Below, piece by piece: positions 34,280-42,970 of a stretch of 64,000 nucleotides of DNA. Source of the DNA: Paenibacillus arenosi (lineage in GTDB: Bacteria; Bacillota; Bacilli; Paenibacillales; Paenibacillaceae). The stretch is from NCBI RefSeq assembly GCF_014841135.1, contig NZ_JACYTN010000016.1, forward strand, positions 48,247 through 112,246, given 5' to 3'. A model generated the notes under the pieces. It was not told the origin of the DNA. It saw only the letters and a list, made by a program, of their open reading frames with translations, and searched no databases. Position numbers and translations under genes: made by a program. Position 1 is the first letter of the stretch. The number at the start of each line of letters is the position of its first letter.

Positions 34280-36004
34280 ATGTTAGCAACCGATCATCGC
34301 TCTCAAGAAATGTATTCGATCTGGCTGAACGATCCGCATATCGATGCAGCTACAAAGCAAGAACTTCAAGCAATCGCTGGCCAAGACAAGGAAATTGTGG
34401 ACCGTTTCTATACAGAATTGCAATTTGGCACAGGCGGTCTGCGTGGAGTTATAGGCGCAGGAACAAACCGCATGAATGTATACACAGTAGGTAAAGCCAC
34501 TCAAGGTTTGGCTCAATATTTGAACGCAGCCACGGATTTACCTTCCGTTGCAATCGCATACGACTCTCGTCATTTTTCACCTGAGTTTGCACTAGAAGCT
34601 GCTCTTGTCCTTGCAGGCAACGGCGTCAAAGCGTACGTATACGAATCACTGCGTCCAACACCGCAGCTGTCGTTCACGGTACGTCAGTTGCAAGCTAGCG
34701 CAGGTATTGTTGTGACAGCAAGCCACAATCCTCCAGAATATAACGGATACAAAGTATACGGAGCAGATGGAGCTCAGATTAATCCTGATACAGCTGATCA
34801 AGTGATAGGTGAGATTCGCGGCATTGCGTCACTAGCTGATGTAAAGCGCCTCACACGTGAAGAAGCAGAAGCACAAGGACTGCTTGTCTGGCTAGGCAAA
34901 GAGATGGACGAGGCATACATAAGCGCCGTCGCAGCTGTTAGCCAAAACCCAGACGTCATTCGTGAAACGAGCAACAACTTCCGCGTCTTGTTCACTCCGC
35001 TTCACGGCTCAGGCAATCTACCTGTTCGCCATGTGCTAGAGCGTATCGGATTCAGCCAAGTACGTGTAGTTGCTGAACAAGAGCAGCCAGATGGCAGCTT
35101 TCCAACTGTGAAGTCACCTAACCCTGAAGAGCGCGAAGCATTTGCTATCGCGATTGAGCAAGCTCAAGCTTGGGATGCTGACATTATTATGGGTACTGAC
35201 CCTGATGCTGATCGAATGGGTGCTGTTGTTAAAGATGGAACTGGACAATATGTTGTACTGACAGGTAACCAGTCAGGCGCTCTAATGGTACATTATGTAC
35301 TGGATGCGATGAAGAAGAACAACACACTGCCTTCAAATGGCGCAGTTATTAAGACGATCGTAACAAGCGAGCTAGGTGCTTCCATCGCTGAATCGTTTGG
35401 CATGACCGTACTAAACACGCTAACAGGCTTCAAATATATCGGAGAGAAAATGACTCAGTTCGATGAGACTGGCGAGCATACTTTCCTGTTTGGATACGAA
35501 GAGAGCTATGGCTATTTAGCTGGCAACTACGCACGTGATAAGGATGCTGTCATTGGTGCTATGCTAATTGCTGAAGCTGGCGCGTATTATAAAGCGCAAG
35601 GCAAAACATTGTATGATGTGCTGCAAGAGCTGTATGTGGAGCACGGCTACTACTTGGAAGGCTTGCAGTCCCGTACCCTTAAAGGTGTAGAAGGTGTTGC
35701 GGTCATTCAAGGTATTATGGAAGACTGGCGTGCAAATGTCCCTACTGAAGCTGGCGGCATAGCTGTTGCCAAGGCAGAAGACTATGCGCTTGGGCTCTAT
35801 GATCTACCAAAAGAGAACGTGCTTAAGTTCCATCTTGCAGACGGAAGCTGGTTCTGCCTTCGTCCTTCTGGAACTGAGCCAAAAATTAAAATGTACTTCG
35901 CAGTAAAAGGCACGGACAATGCAGATGCTCAAGCTCGTCTGGAGCGTGTAACGAACGATGTAATGGCTCGTATCGACGCATTTGTTGCTGCACGCAGTGA
36001 ATAG
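34280..36004 (+). CDS. pgcA: Phospho-sugar mutase (alpha-phosphoglucomutase)
   Basis: Interconverts glucose 6-phosphate and glucose 1-phosphate, feeding UDP-glucose for teichoic acid, glycolipid and other surface sugars. The 574 residues match B. subtilis PgcA. Domains in order: sugar-phosphate domain with the phosphoserine loop TASHNPPEYNGYK; metal-binding loop DPDADR; sugar specificity loop GYEESYG; phosphate-binding loop RPSGTEPKIK near the C-terminus. The start follows AAGGAGG at seven bases. Monocistronic with a strong terminator. It may indirectly supply nucleotide sugars for the glycosyltransferases at 25219-30375. Confidence 0.95.
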   Translation: MLATDHRSQEMYSIWLNDPHIDAATKQELQAIAGQDKEIVDRFYTELQFGTGGLRGVIGAGTNRMNVYTVGKATQGLAQYLNAATDLPSVAIAYDSRHFSPEFALEAALVLAGNGVKAYVYESLRPTPQLSFTVRQLQASAGIVVTASHNPPEYNGYKVYGADGAQINPDTADQVIGEIRGIASLADVKRLTREEAEAQGLLVWLGKEMDEAYISAVAAVSQNPDVIRETSNNFRVLFTPLHGSGNLPVRHVLERIGFSQVRVVAEQEQPDGSFPTVKSPNPEEREAFAIAIEQAQAWDADIIMGTDPDADRMGAVVKDGTGQYVVLTGNQSGALMVHYVLDAMKKNNTLPSNGAVIKTIVTSELGASIAESFGMTVLNTLTGFKYIGEKMTQFDETGEHTFLFGYEESYGYLAGNYARDKDAVIGAMLIAEAGAYYKAQGKTLYDVLQELYVEHGYYLEGLQSRTLKGVEGVAVIQGIMEDWRANVPTEAGGIAVAKAEDYALGLYDLPKENVLKFHLADGSWFCLRPSGTEPKIKMYFAVKGTDNADAQARLERVTNDVMARIDAFVAARSE

Positions 36005-36042
36005 TAACTACTAAGCACTAATACTCATATAGAACATCCTCA

Positions 36043-36088
36043 TGCCAAGCCATCAAGCATCTTGCTCGTTGGCTTGGCTTTTTAATTT
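36043..36088 (+). terminator. Terminator of pgcA
   Basis: GCCAAGCC, 19-base loop, GGCTTGGC then TTTTTAATTT. Confidence 0.85.
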
Positions 36089-36328
36089 ATAACCATACTG
36101 CTCTCGTTTCTAGTCAGCCTTTATAAATATCCACCTTTTATAGCTGCTTCCCACATACACTGCCCAGATGCATGCCACACCCGTTGGAATCTTTTATTTA
36201 TTGTCCCCTCTTCTACGCTTGCCTACATCCGTAATTAAGTTCATACTTACCTTATATGCATCAAGCAACACCGAGTCATTTTGACTCCATTTTAATATTG
36301 AATTTCATCGTATAAAGGAGACCTCGAC

Positions 36329-37408
36329 ATGCAGCAAGAGACATTAGAGCTATTCCGCACGCTAACTGAATTCCCAGCCGCTCCTGGCTTTGAGCGTGAT
36401 CTCCGTGCACTTGTTAAAGGAGAAATTAGCAAATACACAGATGAAATCATTCATGACGCGCTTGGCAGCGTATTTGGCGTTGTGCGTGGTAATGAAGAAG
36501 GTCCTCGCGTTATGGTTGCTGGACATTTGGATGAAGTCGGCTTTATGTCTACGCAAATTACAGACACCGGCATGATTAAATTCACTACGCTCGGCGGTTG
36601 GTGGGGACAAGTTATTCTCGCTCAGCAAGTAGATATCATTACACCAAACGGTCCAATTCGCGGCGTTGTCGGTTCCATTCCGAAGCACTTGCTCGATGAA
36701 GCAACAGCTAACAAACCTGTTGATCCTAAAGTGATGTATATCGATGTAGGTGCAGATAACCGTGCAGAAGCGGAAGCAGCAGGCATTCGCCCTGGCCAAC
36801 AAATTGTGCCAGTTTGTGAGTTTACACCGATGCTGAATCCGAAAAAGATTATGGCCAAAGCATGGGACAACCGTTACGGTGTTGGACTTGCCATCGAATT
36901 GTTGAAAGAGCTGCATCGTGAGAAAGCTCAGCTGCCTAACATTTTATTCTCTGGTGCTACGGTACAGGAGGAAGTTGGTCTGCGTGGAGCACGTACAGCT
37001 GCAAACTTAATTCAACCTGACATCTTCTATGGATTGGATTGCAGTGCTGCCAATGATATGACCGGCGACCGTAATTCCTTCGGTCACTTAGGTAAAGGCG
37101 CACTTCTTCGTATCTTCGATCCGACGATGATTACACATCGCGGTCTCGTTGAGTTCGTACAAGATATCGCCGATACGCACAAAATTCCATACCAATACTT
37201 CGTATCTCCTGGTGGTACAGATGCTGGACAAGTACATTTAAGCGGTAAAGGCGTACCATCTACGATTATCGGTGTGGTCGGACGTTACATCCATACACCA
37301 GCATCCATCGTTCATACGGATGATATTGATGCAGCGAAGGAACTGCTTATCCAACTCGTTAAACATACTGACCGTACAACGTACAACACGATCGTTGAGC
37401 GAGCTTAG
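36329..37408 (+). CDS. M42-family metallo-aminopeptidase (YsdC-like)
   Basis: A co-catalytic zinc aminopeptidase of the tetrahedral (TET) type acting on short peptides in the cytoplasm. The 359 residues fit B. subtilis YsdC. Metal and catalytic residues can be placed: [10 protein letters not shown] (His/Asp ligand region), [10 protein letters not shown] (bridging Asp), [11 protein letters not shown] (catalytic Glu pair), [10 protein letters not shown] (Asp ligand) and a late [15 protein letters not shown] (His ligand). A PA-like domain insert lies at about residues 70-165. Start follows AAAGGAG. Monocistronic. Older annotation of such proteins as endoglucanases is probably wrong. Confidence 0.92.
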   Translation: MQQETLELFRTLTEFPAAPGFERDLRALVKGEISKYTDEIIHDALGSVFGVVRGNEEGPRVMVAGHLDEVGFMSTQITDTGMIKFTTLGGWWGQVILAQQVDIITPNGPIRGVVGSIPKHLLDEATANKPVDPKVMYIDVGADNRAEAEAAGIRPGQQIVPVCEFTPMLNPKKIMAKAWDNRYGVGLAIELLKELHREKAQLPNILFSGATVQEEVGLRGARTAANLIQPDIFYGLDCSAANDMTGDRNSFGHLGKGALLRIFDPTMITHRGLVEFVQDIADTHKIPYQYFVSPGGTDAGQVHLSGKGVPSTIIGVVGRYIHTPASIVHTDDIDAAKELLIQLVKHTDRTTYNTIVERA

Positions 37409-37459
37409 CACGTAATACCTATGCTCCCTTTCCAGCATCGCACCTTTTTTTCATCACCA

Positions 37460-37490
37460 AAGACCTTCCATCATGAATGATGGAAGGTCC
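37460..37490 (-). terminator. Terminator of the small membrane gene (37518-37700)
   Basis: GACCTTCCATCAT, two-base loop, ATGATGGAAGGTC; on the minus strand followed by TTTGG. It may also act on the M42 gene from the other side. Confidence 0.6.
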
Positions 37491-37517
37491 TTCTATGTTT
37501 GGATCACATAACGCAAA

Positions 37518-37700
37518 CTATGAACCACCCTTTATAAATTGAGCTATTCCTATTAAGAAAAAAATCAAAAACAGTACTAAAATAACAAAGAAAGCGGTTC
37601 TAATCATTTTCCCTCTTTTGTTTTGTAAACTTAATTGGTTCTCAATGTCATGCAAACGTTTTTCAATACTATCATTATTTTTTTGATCATTATCATTCAT
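37518..37700 (-). CDS. Small single-TM protein (60 aa)
   Basis: Not recognised. Sixty residues: a hydrophilic N-terminal half that is probably a short coiled coil (EKRLHDIENQLSLQ), then basic residues (NKRGKMIR) and one membrane helix (about residues 35-55, very rich in Phe, Ile and Leu). Orientation rule predicts the N-terminus inside. Strong ribosome site AAGGAGGATGG. Terminator 37460-37490 downstream. Confidence 0.75.
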   Translation of the reverse strand: MNDNDQKNNDSIEKRLHDIENQLSLQNKRGKMIRTAFFVILVLFLIFFLIGIAQFIKGGS

Positions 37701-37874
37701 GAGTAACCATCCTCCTTTTCATTCTTCTAATTTCCTGTCTCTTCACGATATATCACACCTGTGCACTAATTATAACCAATAATTATATGTGAATTAGATG
37801 GAAAACTCACGTTTGAACAACTGAATCGTGATTGTAGGGAAAAGTGGAAATAACGAAGCTCGCATTACGTAGAA

Positions 37875-37912
37875 CAAAAAGCTCCTTCAGTACTACACCG
37901 CTGAAGGAGCTT
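37875..37912 (-). terminator. Terminator of the Bax-inhibitor-1 gene
   Basis: Minus strand GCTCCTTCAG, 10-base loop, CTGAAGGAGC then TTTTTG, about 20 bases after the stop. Confidence 0.85.
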
Positions 37913-37931
37913 CTATCTTTATGAAAAAATA

Positions 37932-38570
37932 TTAGTCTCTGCTTGCTCCAATAAAGCGAAGAATGAACAAGAACAAGTTCACAAAGTCGAGGTAAATGCT
38001 CACGACGATGGAAGGAATATCTTCTTCCGCAAATCCATGCTTTGTAAGACGAGAGAAATCAAACAACGTCCATCCGATAAAGATCAGAATACCGAAGCCT
38101 GAATATATCAATTCCATTGTACCTGTCATTGGAACGAACAAGCCTACAAGCATAATACCAATAAGAACAAGCGTCGAAGCAACCAAGAAACCACGCATGT
38201 AGGAGAAATCTTGCTTAGACTTCACCGCATAAAGTGCTGTACCCCCGAAAGCGACTACCGCAAGGGCAAATGCTTGCCCAACAAGAGTTGCTCCGAGCGT
38301 GCTTACATAATAAGCGATCGCAAACTGCAACGTAATACCCGAAACAAACATAAAAGCAAACATTATCGGGTACCCAACAGCTTTGCTCTTTCTCAAGAAG
38401 AAGACAGCCAACAATAGACCGATTTCTACAACGAAGAGAGGGATCGCATATGCTGCGGGTACGAATTGTCCTGCATAAATACCTGCAAATGAAATCAGCA
38501 ATGCAATAAACAATACTGAAAACAACTTAGGCAATGAGCCATTTGATGAAGAATACTCTGTGCTATGCAT
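37932..38570 (-). CDS. Bax inhibitor-1 / YetJ family membrane protein
   Basis: A seven-helix membrane protein of the TMBIM family; the B. subtilis homologue YetJ is a pH-sensitive calcium leak channel. 212 residues. The closing motif IPSIVVSIYLDFVNLFLFIL with the two conserved acidic residues of the di-aspartyl sensor is visible (Asp in TM7, with its partner in TLFDFSRL of TM6). The ATG at 38570 is preferred over 38603, since AAAAAGGAGG lies at good spacing. Monocistronic, own terminator. Confidence 0.9.
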   Translation of the reverse strand: MHSTEYSSSNGSLPKLFSVLFIALLISFAGIYAGQFVPAAYAIPLFVVEIGLLLAVFFLRKSKAVGYPIMFAFMFVSGITLQFAIAYYVSTLGATLVGQAFALAVVAFGGTALYAVKSKQDFSYMRGFLVASTLVLIGIMLVGLFVPMTGTMELIYSGFGILIFIGWTLFDFSRLTKHGFAEEDIPSIVVSIYLDFVNLFLFILRFIGASRD

Positions 38571-38749
38571 TAGTATCAATTTCCTCCTTTTTATACTTTT
38601 CATATCTCTTCTTTAATTATATACGAAGTACGATCCATTTTGTCCCACAATATTGAATTCGTTGTTGAAATAGAATTAAATGCAAACTTAAACAGCGTAA
38701 TATCGCTATATAGTAACCGTCATGTACGCACCTAACATGTAAGAAAATA

Positions 38750-38965
38750 CTATCGTCCAGAGCTCGTACTCTCCACTATTTTTATGCCCCTGTTCCCATG
38801 CTCATACATATTATCTATGTTATCCATCCAACTCTTCATCTTGAAGCAATTCACGCAGCATCGGGATAGGACATGAATATCGGCGAATGAGTAGCAATAA
38901 TAACTTGGGTGACTATGAAAAGAAGGGATTTGCTCCCTGTTTAATGAAATTTGACTCTCATACAT
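38750..38965 (-). CDS. Possible small Cys-containing protein (71 aa)
   Basis: Not recognised; doubtful. The frame from ATG 38965 has GGAGG seven bases upstream, the main support. The product (MYESQISLNREQIPSFHSHP...) is rich in Ser, His, Cys and Tyr with no membrane helix. It lies alone in a 600-base gap between the Bax-inhibitor gene and msrA. No terminator is evident, and it could be a chance frame. Confidence 0.4.
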   Translation of the reverse strand: MYESQISLNREQIPSFHSHPSYYCYSFADIHVLSRCCVNCFKMKSWMDNIDNMYEHGNRGIKIVESTSSGR

Positions 38966-39177
38966 GATTTTACCTCCAGCTCTGTCGTTCCTCATCATGA
39001 TATACAAATTTAACACATTAATTATTTCTAGCATTTATTATAAATAACTGTTCAATCAGCAGCAGTACAGGTACACTTAAATGAATATTGAACCAACTAT
39101 ATCAATGAGTAGCAATTCGAATGATACATTAATCTTCATCATTACGAGAATGATCGAGCATAGGGAGGCATACGGCA

Positions 39178-39729
39178 ATGACAACATCAGTTACTCAATC
39201 CAATTCTACAGTTTTAGAGAAAGCAACATTTGCTGGGGGCTGCTTCTGGTGTATGGTGAAACCGTTTGATCAATGGGATGGCATTCATAGAGTCATTTCA
39301 GGCTATACAGGAGGACATGTAGTTAACCCAACCTATGAACAAGTAAAAACACAGACGACAGGTCATATAGAAGCTGTACAAATTACGTTCGATCCGAGCA
39401 TGTTCAGTTATGCGCAGCTGCTCGATATTTTCTGGATGCAAATCGACCCGACTGATTCAGGCGGTCAATTCCAAGATCGTGGTGAATCGTATACGACAGC
39501 CATTTTCGTTCACAGTGAAGAACAAAGACAGTTGGCAGAAGCATCTAAAGCTGCATTGGCTGATAGTGGACGCTTCAACAAACCGATTGTAACTCCCATT
39601 ATTGATGCTGCTCCATTCTACGAGGCAGAAGCATACCACCAAGATTATTATCGCAAAGAGCCTGAACACTATAAACAGGATCGCACTGCATCAGGACGAG
39701 ATGAATTCATCCAATCTCATTGGGACTGA
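39178..39729 (+). CDS. msrA: Peptide methionine (S)-S-oxide reductase
   Basis: Repairs the S-epimer of oxidised methionine in proteins with thioredoxin. 183 residues. The catalytic Cys22 is in [26 protein letters not shown] and the conserved [13 protein letters not shown] follow. The usual resolving Cys near the C-terminus is absent (ending DEFIQSHWD), so Cys25 of GCFWC or an external thiol must resolve. Start follows AGGGAGG. No MsrB fusion. Another methionine sulfoxide reductase, for the free amino acid, is at 42289. Confidence 0.96.
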   Translation: MTTSVTQSNSTVLEKATFAGGCFWCMVKPFDQWDGIHRVISGYTGGHVVNPTYEQVKTQTTGHIEAVQITFDPSMFSYAQLLDIFWMQIDPTDSGGQFQDRGESYTTAIFVHSEEQRQLAEASKAALADSGRFNKPIVTPIIDAAPFYEAEAYHQDYYRKEPEHYKQDRTASGRDEFIQSHWD

Positions 39730-39831
39730 TCTTCGTCATCACAATAACACTTTTTCACCGCTATGCCCTCTCTACATTGAGAGGGCCATATTTATGTAAA
39801 AGGAGATACGGCAAATTGCCTCACCTAACTC

Positions 39832-40392
39832 ATGCATATCGTGACAAATACTTTAACTCGACAACACTTTGATTACATGGAACATTTAGAACGGCAGTAC
39901 TATGATGAACAATATATTACACCTGCGGCAGAATCATATGCCTGGTATAGCAATCGCCCTCACTCTTTTACCGTGCTGGCAGAGCAAACGGAAATGATAG
40001 GCTTCATGTGTTTGTTTCCGGTCACCTCGCATGTGTACAACGAACTATCAGAAGGAACGTTCAATGACAAATTCATGACCTATGAAGATATTATCGATGT
40101 GAGCTCACAACAGCCATCCAAAGTAAATCTATTTCTGTCCTGTATCGTCGTAGATGGGCACTATCGCGGTAGAGGAGCAGTCCAGCATATGCTTCAACAT
40201 TATTGTGCGTATTATGAATCATTAGAGAAACTGGGTTGGAAGTTCGAAGAGGTTATAACGGACAATGTTACGGAAGCAGGTCAACGGTTTTCGCAGAAAT
40301 ACGGATTTCAAAAGTTGACCGTTACAAAGCATGACTCTTTTATTTATACAACAATCTTTGAAAATCTGTGTCTCGAAGTTAATTGCATATGA
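39832..40392 (+). CDS. GNAT-family N-acetyltransferase
   Basis: A putative acetyl-CoA-dependent transferase, 186 residues; acceptor unknown. The acetyl-CoA-binding motif A is seen in FLSCIVVDGHYRGRGAVQHM (RGRGA corresponds to RxxGxG/A), followed by motif B YGFQKL. The N-terminal part YDEQYITPAAESYAWYSNR is unlike well-known subfamilies. The ATG lies two codons after an in-frame stop, so it cannot start further upstream, yet the only strong ribosome site (AAAGGAG at 39799-39804) is 27 bases away. It suits a TTG at 39816 of an overlapping 18-codon frame that ends at 39872, so translational coupling is possible. It follows msrA by 102 bases. Confidence 0.82.
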   Translation: MHIVTNTLTRQHFDYMEHLERQYYDEQYITPAAESYAWYSNRPHSFTVLAEQTEMIGFMCLFPVTSHVYNELSEGTFNDKFMTYEDIIDVSSQQPSKVNLFLSCIVVDGHYRGRGAVQHMLQHYCAYYESLEKLGWKFEEVITDNVTEAGQRFSQKYGFQKLTVTKHDSFIYTTIFENLCLEVNCI

Positions 40393-40393
40393 T

Positions 40394-40525
40394 TTAAGGA
40401 TCGTACATGAATATCTCCGCATACATTATACCTAGAACAAAGAGAATGATTAGTATCAAAACAAGAGCATACACCGACAAGAACATAGCCAAAAGAACTT
40501 TCCCTATTTTCTTAACTATTTTCAT
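40394..40525 (-). CDS. Small single-TM protein (43 aa)
   Basis: Found by reading the gap between the GNAT gene and ddh. Minus strand from ATG 40525: MKIVKKIGKVLLAMFLSVYA..., a basic N-terminus, one strong membrane helix (about residues 10-36) and a short acidic tail (AEIFMYDP). Ribosome site GGGAAGTGG is moderate. The composition (Lys-rich start, pure hydrophobic core) is not what a random frame would give. Function unknown. It ends two bases from the convergent GNAT stop. Confidence 0.55.
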   Translation of the reverse strand: MKIVKKIGKVLLAMFLSVYALVLILIILFVLGIMYAEIFMYDP

Positions 40526-40543
40526 ATCGTCCACTTCCCTTCG

Positions 40544-40581
40544 TAAAAAATAGCTGTCGAGTGTACACTCGACAGCTATTC
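40544..40581 (-). terminator. Terminator of ddh
   Basis: A perfect palindrome AATAGCTGTCGAGTG/TACACTCGACAGCTATT; six T follow on the minus strand. It lies 55 bases after the ddh stop and just before the 43-residue gene. Confidence 0.85.
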
Positions 40582-40636
40582 AGCATCAATAGACTTATGA
40601 TATGAACTTATTTATTCGTCAATAATAACAAACGGA

Positions 40637-41620
40637 TTATAACAACTCAGCGCGCAATTGCTCCGCAGATTTAGGAGACAATAAGCCGAATGGAATATCG
40701 AATACGGTACGTGCTCCACGCTCACCACGTTGAGACAAGCGGTGTACAGCACGAGCGTAGGCAACAAGAACGCTGGAAGTGAACTCAGGGTTGCTTCCAA
40801 GGTTCAAGCCGAATTCCATTACTTGTGTCGTTCCTTCACCTGTCACGCCGCTATGTAACACAAGACCGCCGTGTGGGATACCGCTATGGTTTGCCTTCAA
40901 CTCTTCTTCGTCGATAAAGTTAACAACTGTATCGTAATCAGCAAAATAGTTAGGCATGTTAACAATGGTTTGCTTGATTTCATCTAGGTCAGCGCCTTCT
41001 TCTGCTACGACGAAACATTCACGAAGATGCTTCTCGCGAGTTGTAAGCTCTGGATTCTCACCGTTACGAACGCGCTCTACTGCTTCTGTAGATGGAATCG
41101 TGTACTGAACACCATTCTTAACGCCTGGAACACGACGAATCGCATCAGAGTGACCTTGGCTCACACCTTTGCCCCAGAACGTATATGCATTGCCTTCTGG
41201 CAATACTGCTTCGAACAACAAACGACTCAAGGAGAATAAGCCTGGGTCCCAACCTGTAGAAATAACCGCAACATGTCCATTACCTTCAGCTTGCTGGTTA
41301 ACTTCTTCGAAGTATTCAGGAATACGTGCATGCGTATCGAAGCTGTCTACGATATTAAACAACTTCGCCATTGCCGGACCTTGAATAGGCAAATCTGTAG
41401 CAGATCCGCCGCACAATAGCATTACATCAATACGATCCTGATATTGCTCAACGTCATCCAGTGAGATCACTGGCACAGATGCTTGAACGGATTCTGGACT
41501 GCGACGTGTAAATACAGCTACTAACTCCATATCTGGATTTTGGCGGATTGAATATTCTACACCTTTACCCAAGTTACCATAACCAACAATACCGATTCTA
41601 ATCTTTTGCAACCTCTTCAC
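40637..41620 (-). CDS. ddh: meso-Diaminopimelate D-dehydrogenase
   Basis: NADPH-dependent one-step synthesis of meso-diaminopimelate from tetrahydrodipicolinate for lysine and peptidoglycan. 327 residues, the usual length. Rossmann motif IGIVGYGNLGKGVE near the start; substrate-site elements LCGGSATDLP, VDSFDTHARIPEY, STGWDPGLFS and WGKGVSQGHSDA are all present. The annotated GTG start at 41620 has only a weak ribosome site (GTAGGGTAG); a TTG at 41611 is an alternative and would fit the family N-terminus as well. Monocistronic with a perfect terminator. Confidence 0.94.
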   Translation of the reverse strand: MKRLQKIRIGIVGYGNLGKGVEYSIRQNPDMELVAVFTRRSPESVQASVPVISLDDVEQYQDRIDVMLLCGGSATDLPIQGPAMAKLFNIVDSFDTHARIPEYFEEVNQQAEGNGHVAVISTGWDPGLFSLSRLLFEAVLPEGNAYTFWGKGVSQGHSDAIRRVPGVKNGVQYTIPSTEAVERVRNGENPELTTREKHLRECFVVAEEGADLDEIKQTIVNMPNYFADYDTVVNFIDEEELKANHSGIPHGGLVLHSGVTGEGTTQVMEFGLNLGSNPEFTSSVLVAYARAVHRLSQRGERGARTVFDIPFGLLSPKSAEQLRAELL

Positions 41621-41797
41621 CCTACCCTACGATCAAATTTTTCATTACCTACAGATCTTAACATCTTGAATTCGACAAAATATCATATCTATTATAGATC
41701 ATTATGTCGGCGTAATCAGTATAAAAAGAAGAAAAATGTGGTAATTAGAAGAAAATTCCGTGTCATTCTCTCCTTCTCATTACAATAGACAACCCGT

Positions 41798-42256
41798 CTA
41801 TCCTTGCACTTGGCTGGACTTATATATAAAGAACAACGCCCCAGCCAGCAACAGCAGCCCTATCACTTTGTAGCTGTTAATAGGAACCGTCTTACCAAAT
41901 AAACCATAATGATCGATCACCGTACTCATTAGCATCTGGGCCGCAATTATAGCGACAAAGGTTGTTGCCGTTCCGATCTTTGGCACTGCAAATATCATGA
42001 TCAACACATAGATAACTCCTAAAATTCCACCTGTAAGCTGCCACTTCGGCACATGCAAAGCTTGAACGAGCGGCCCCAGATTACCACGGCTCGTCATCAG
42101 CAACAAGATAAGCAGCACAATCGTTCCTGTTAGAAACGACACAAAGGAGCCTTCGATAATGCCAATCTTCTTGCCAAGCAAGCCATTTACGCCCGCTTGA
42201 AATGCAGTCGCCACACCGCCGATAAGAACGATGAGTAGGACCATAATTGAACTCAT
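41798..42256 (-). CDS. DMT-superfamily YdcZ-type membrane protein
   Basis: A 152-residue, five-helix half-size transporter of the YdcZ/DUF606 type (drug/metabolite transporter clan), start LLIVLIGGVATAFQAGVNGL. The FQAGVNGLLGKK and GAALFFIY-like closing parts (LAGALFFIYKSS) match the family. Members probably work as dimers; substrate unknown. It follows the free-methionine sulfoxide reductase gene by 32 bases, so the two may share a transcript. The start follows AAAGAGGG. Confidence 0.82.
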   Translation of the reverse strand: MSSIMVLLIVLIGGVATAFQAGVNGLLGKKIGIIEGSFVSFLTGTIVLLILLLMTSRGNLGPLVQALHVPKWQLTGGILGVIYVLIMIFAVPKIGTATTFVAIIAAQMLMSTVIDHYGLFGKTVPINSYKVIGLLLLAGALFFIYKSSQVQG

Positions 42257-42288
42257 GTCGCAACCCTCTTTTTCACTTCATTTCACTT

Positions 42289-42798
42289 CTATTTGGCAAC
42301 CATATTAAGATGTTCGGAGCCTTGTACGATCAGCTCAGCAATGCGCTCGAGCCACATCCCATCCGTCTCGTTAAACCGATCTAAAATAGGACTATCAATA
42401 TCCAATACACCGACCAGTTGTCCATTCTGAACAAGCGGCACAACGATTTCACTTTGTGATCTTGCATCACAAGCAATATGACCAGGAAACGCATGAACAT
42501 CGGACACGATAACGGTACGCAGCTCAGTTGCAGATGTACCGCATACTCCTCGACCGAGCGGTATACGGACACATGCTGGCATCCCTTGGAATGGTCCTAA
42601 TACGAGCTGATTGGTCTTTGCTTCATACAGATAGAACCCCGCCCAGTTAATTTTCTCAAGTCCATGCCAGAGCAGAGCTGCAGCATTTGCTAGATTCGCG
42701 ATCTGGTTCGATTCTCCGTCTATTAACGCCTTCAACTGACTTACCATTAGCTCATAATCTTTACTAGCATCGCCGCTGTATGATTGTGGTTGGAACAT
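42289..42798 (-). CDS. msrC: Free methionine-(R)-sulfoxide reductase (GAF domain)
   Basis: Reduces free methionine R-sulfoxide. The 169-residue GAF domain has the three diagnostic Cys at 76, 86 and 110 (ACVRIPLGRGVCG and HIACDARS), with spacings of 10 and 24 as in the E. coli enzyme (84, 94, 118). The substrate-binding region SEIVVPLVQNGQLVGVLDID is present. Start follows AAGGAGG. It complements msrA at 39178 (peptide S-sulfoxide). The next gene on the strand encodes a YdcZ-type carrier. Confidence 0.93.
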   Translation of the reverse strand: MFQPQSYSGDASKDYELMVSQLKALIDGESNQIANLANAAALLWHGLEKINWAGFYLYEAKTNQLVLGPFQGMPACVRIPLGRGVCGTSATELRTVIVSDVHAFPGHIACDARSQSEIVVPLVQNGQLVGVLDIDSPILDRFNETDGMWLERIAELIVQGSEHLNMVAK

Positions 42799-42929
42799 CT
42801 TACGTCCTCCTTATGCCTAACCATTTACGTTCAACAAAACTTGTGCTTTCAACATTTCTATACTATCACTATTTACATGTCGTTTTCAGACTTGACTTAT
42901 CCAATAATATAGCAAGATTTAGAGAGTAT

Positions 42930-42953
42930 AAAAAAGGGGGCTATTCAGCCCCC
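42930..42953 (-). terminator. Terminator of the chemoreceptor gene
   Basis: Minus strand GGGGGCT, four-base loop, AGCCCCC then six T. Confidence 0.85.
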
Positions 42954-42970
42954 TTCCAATAAAACTTTCG

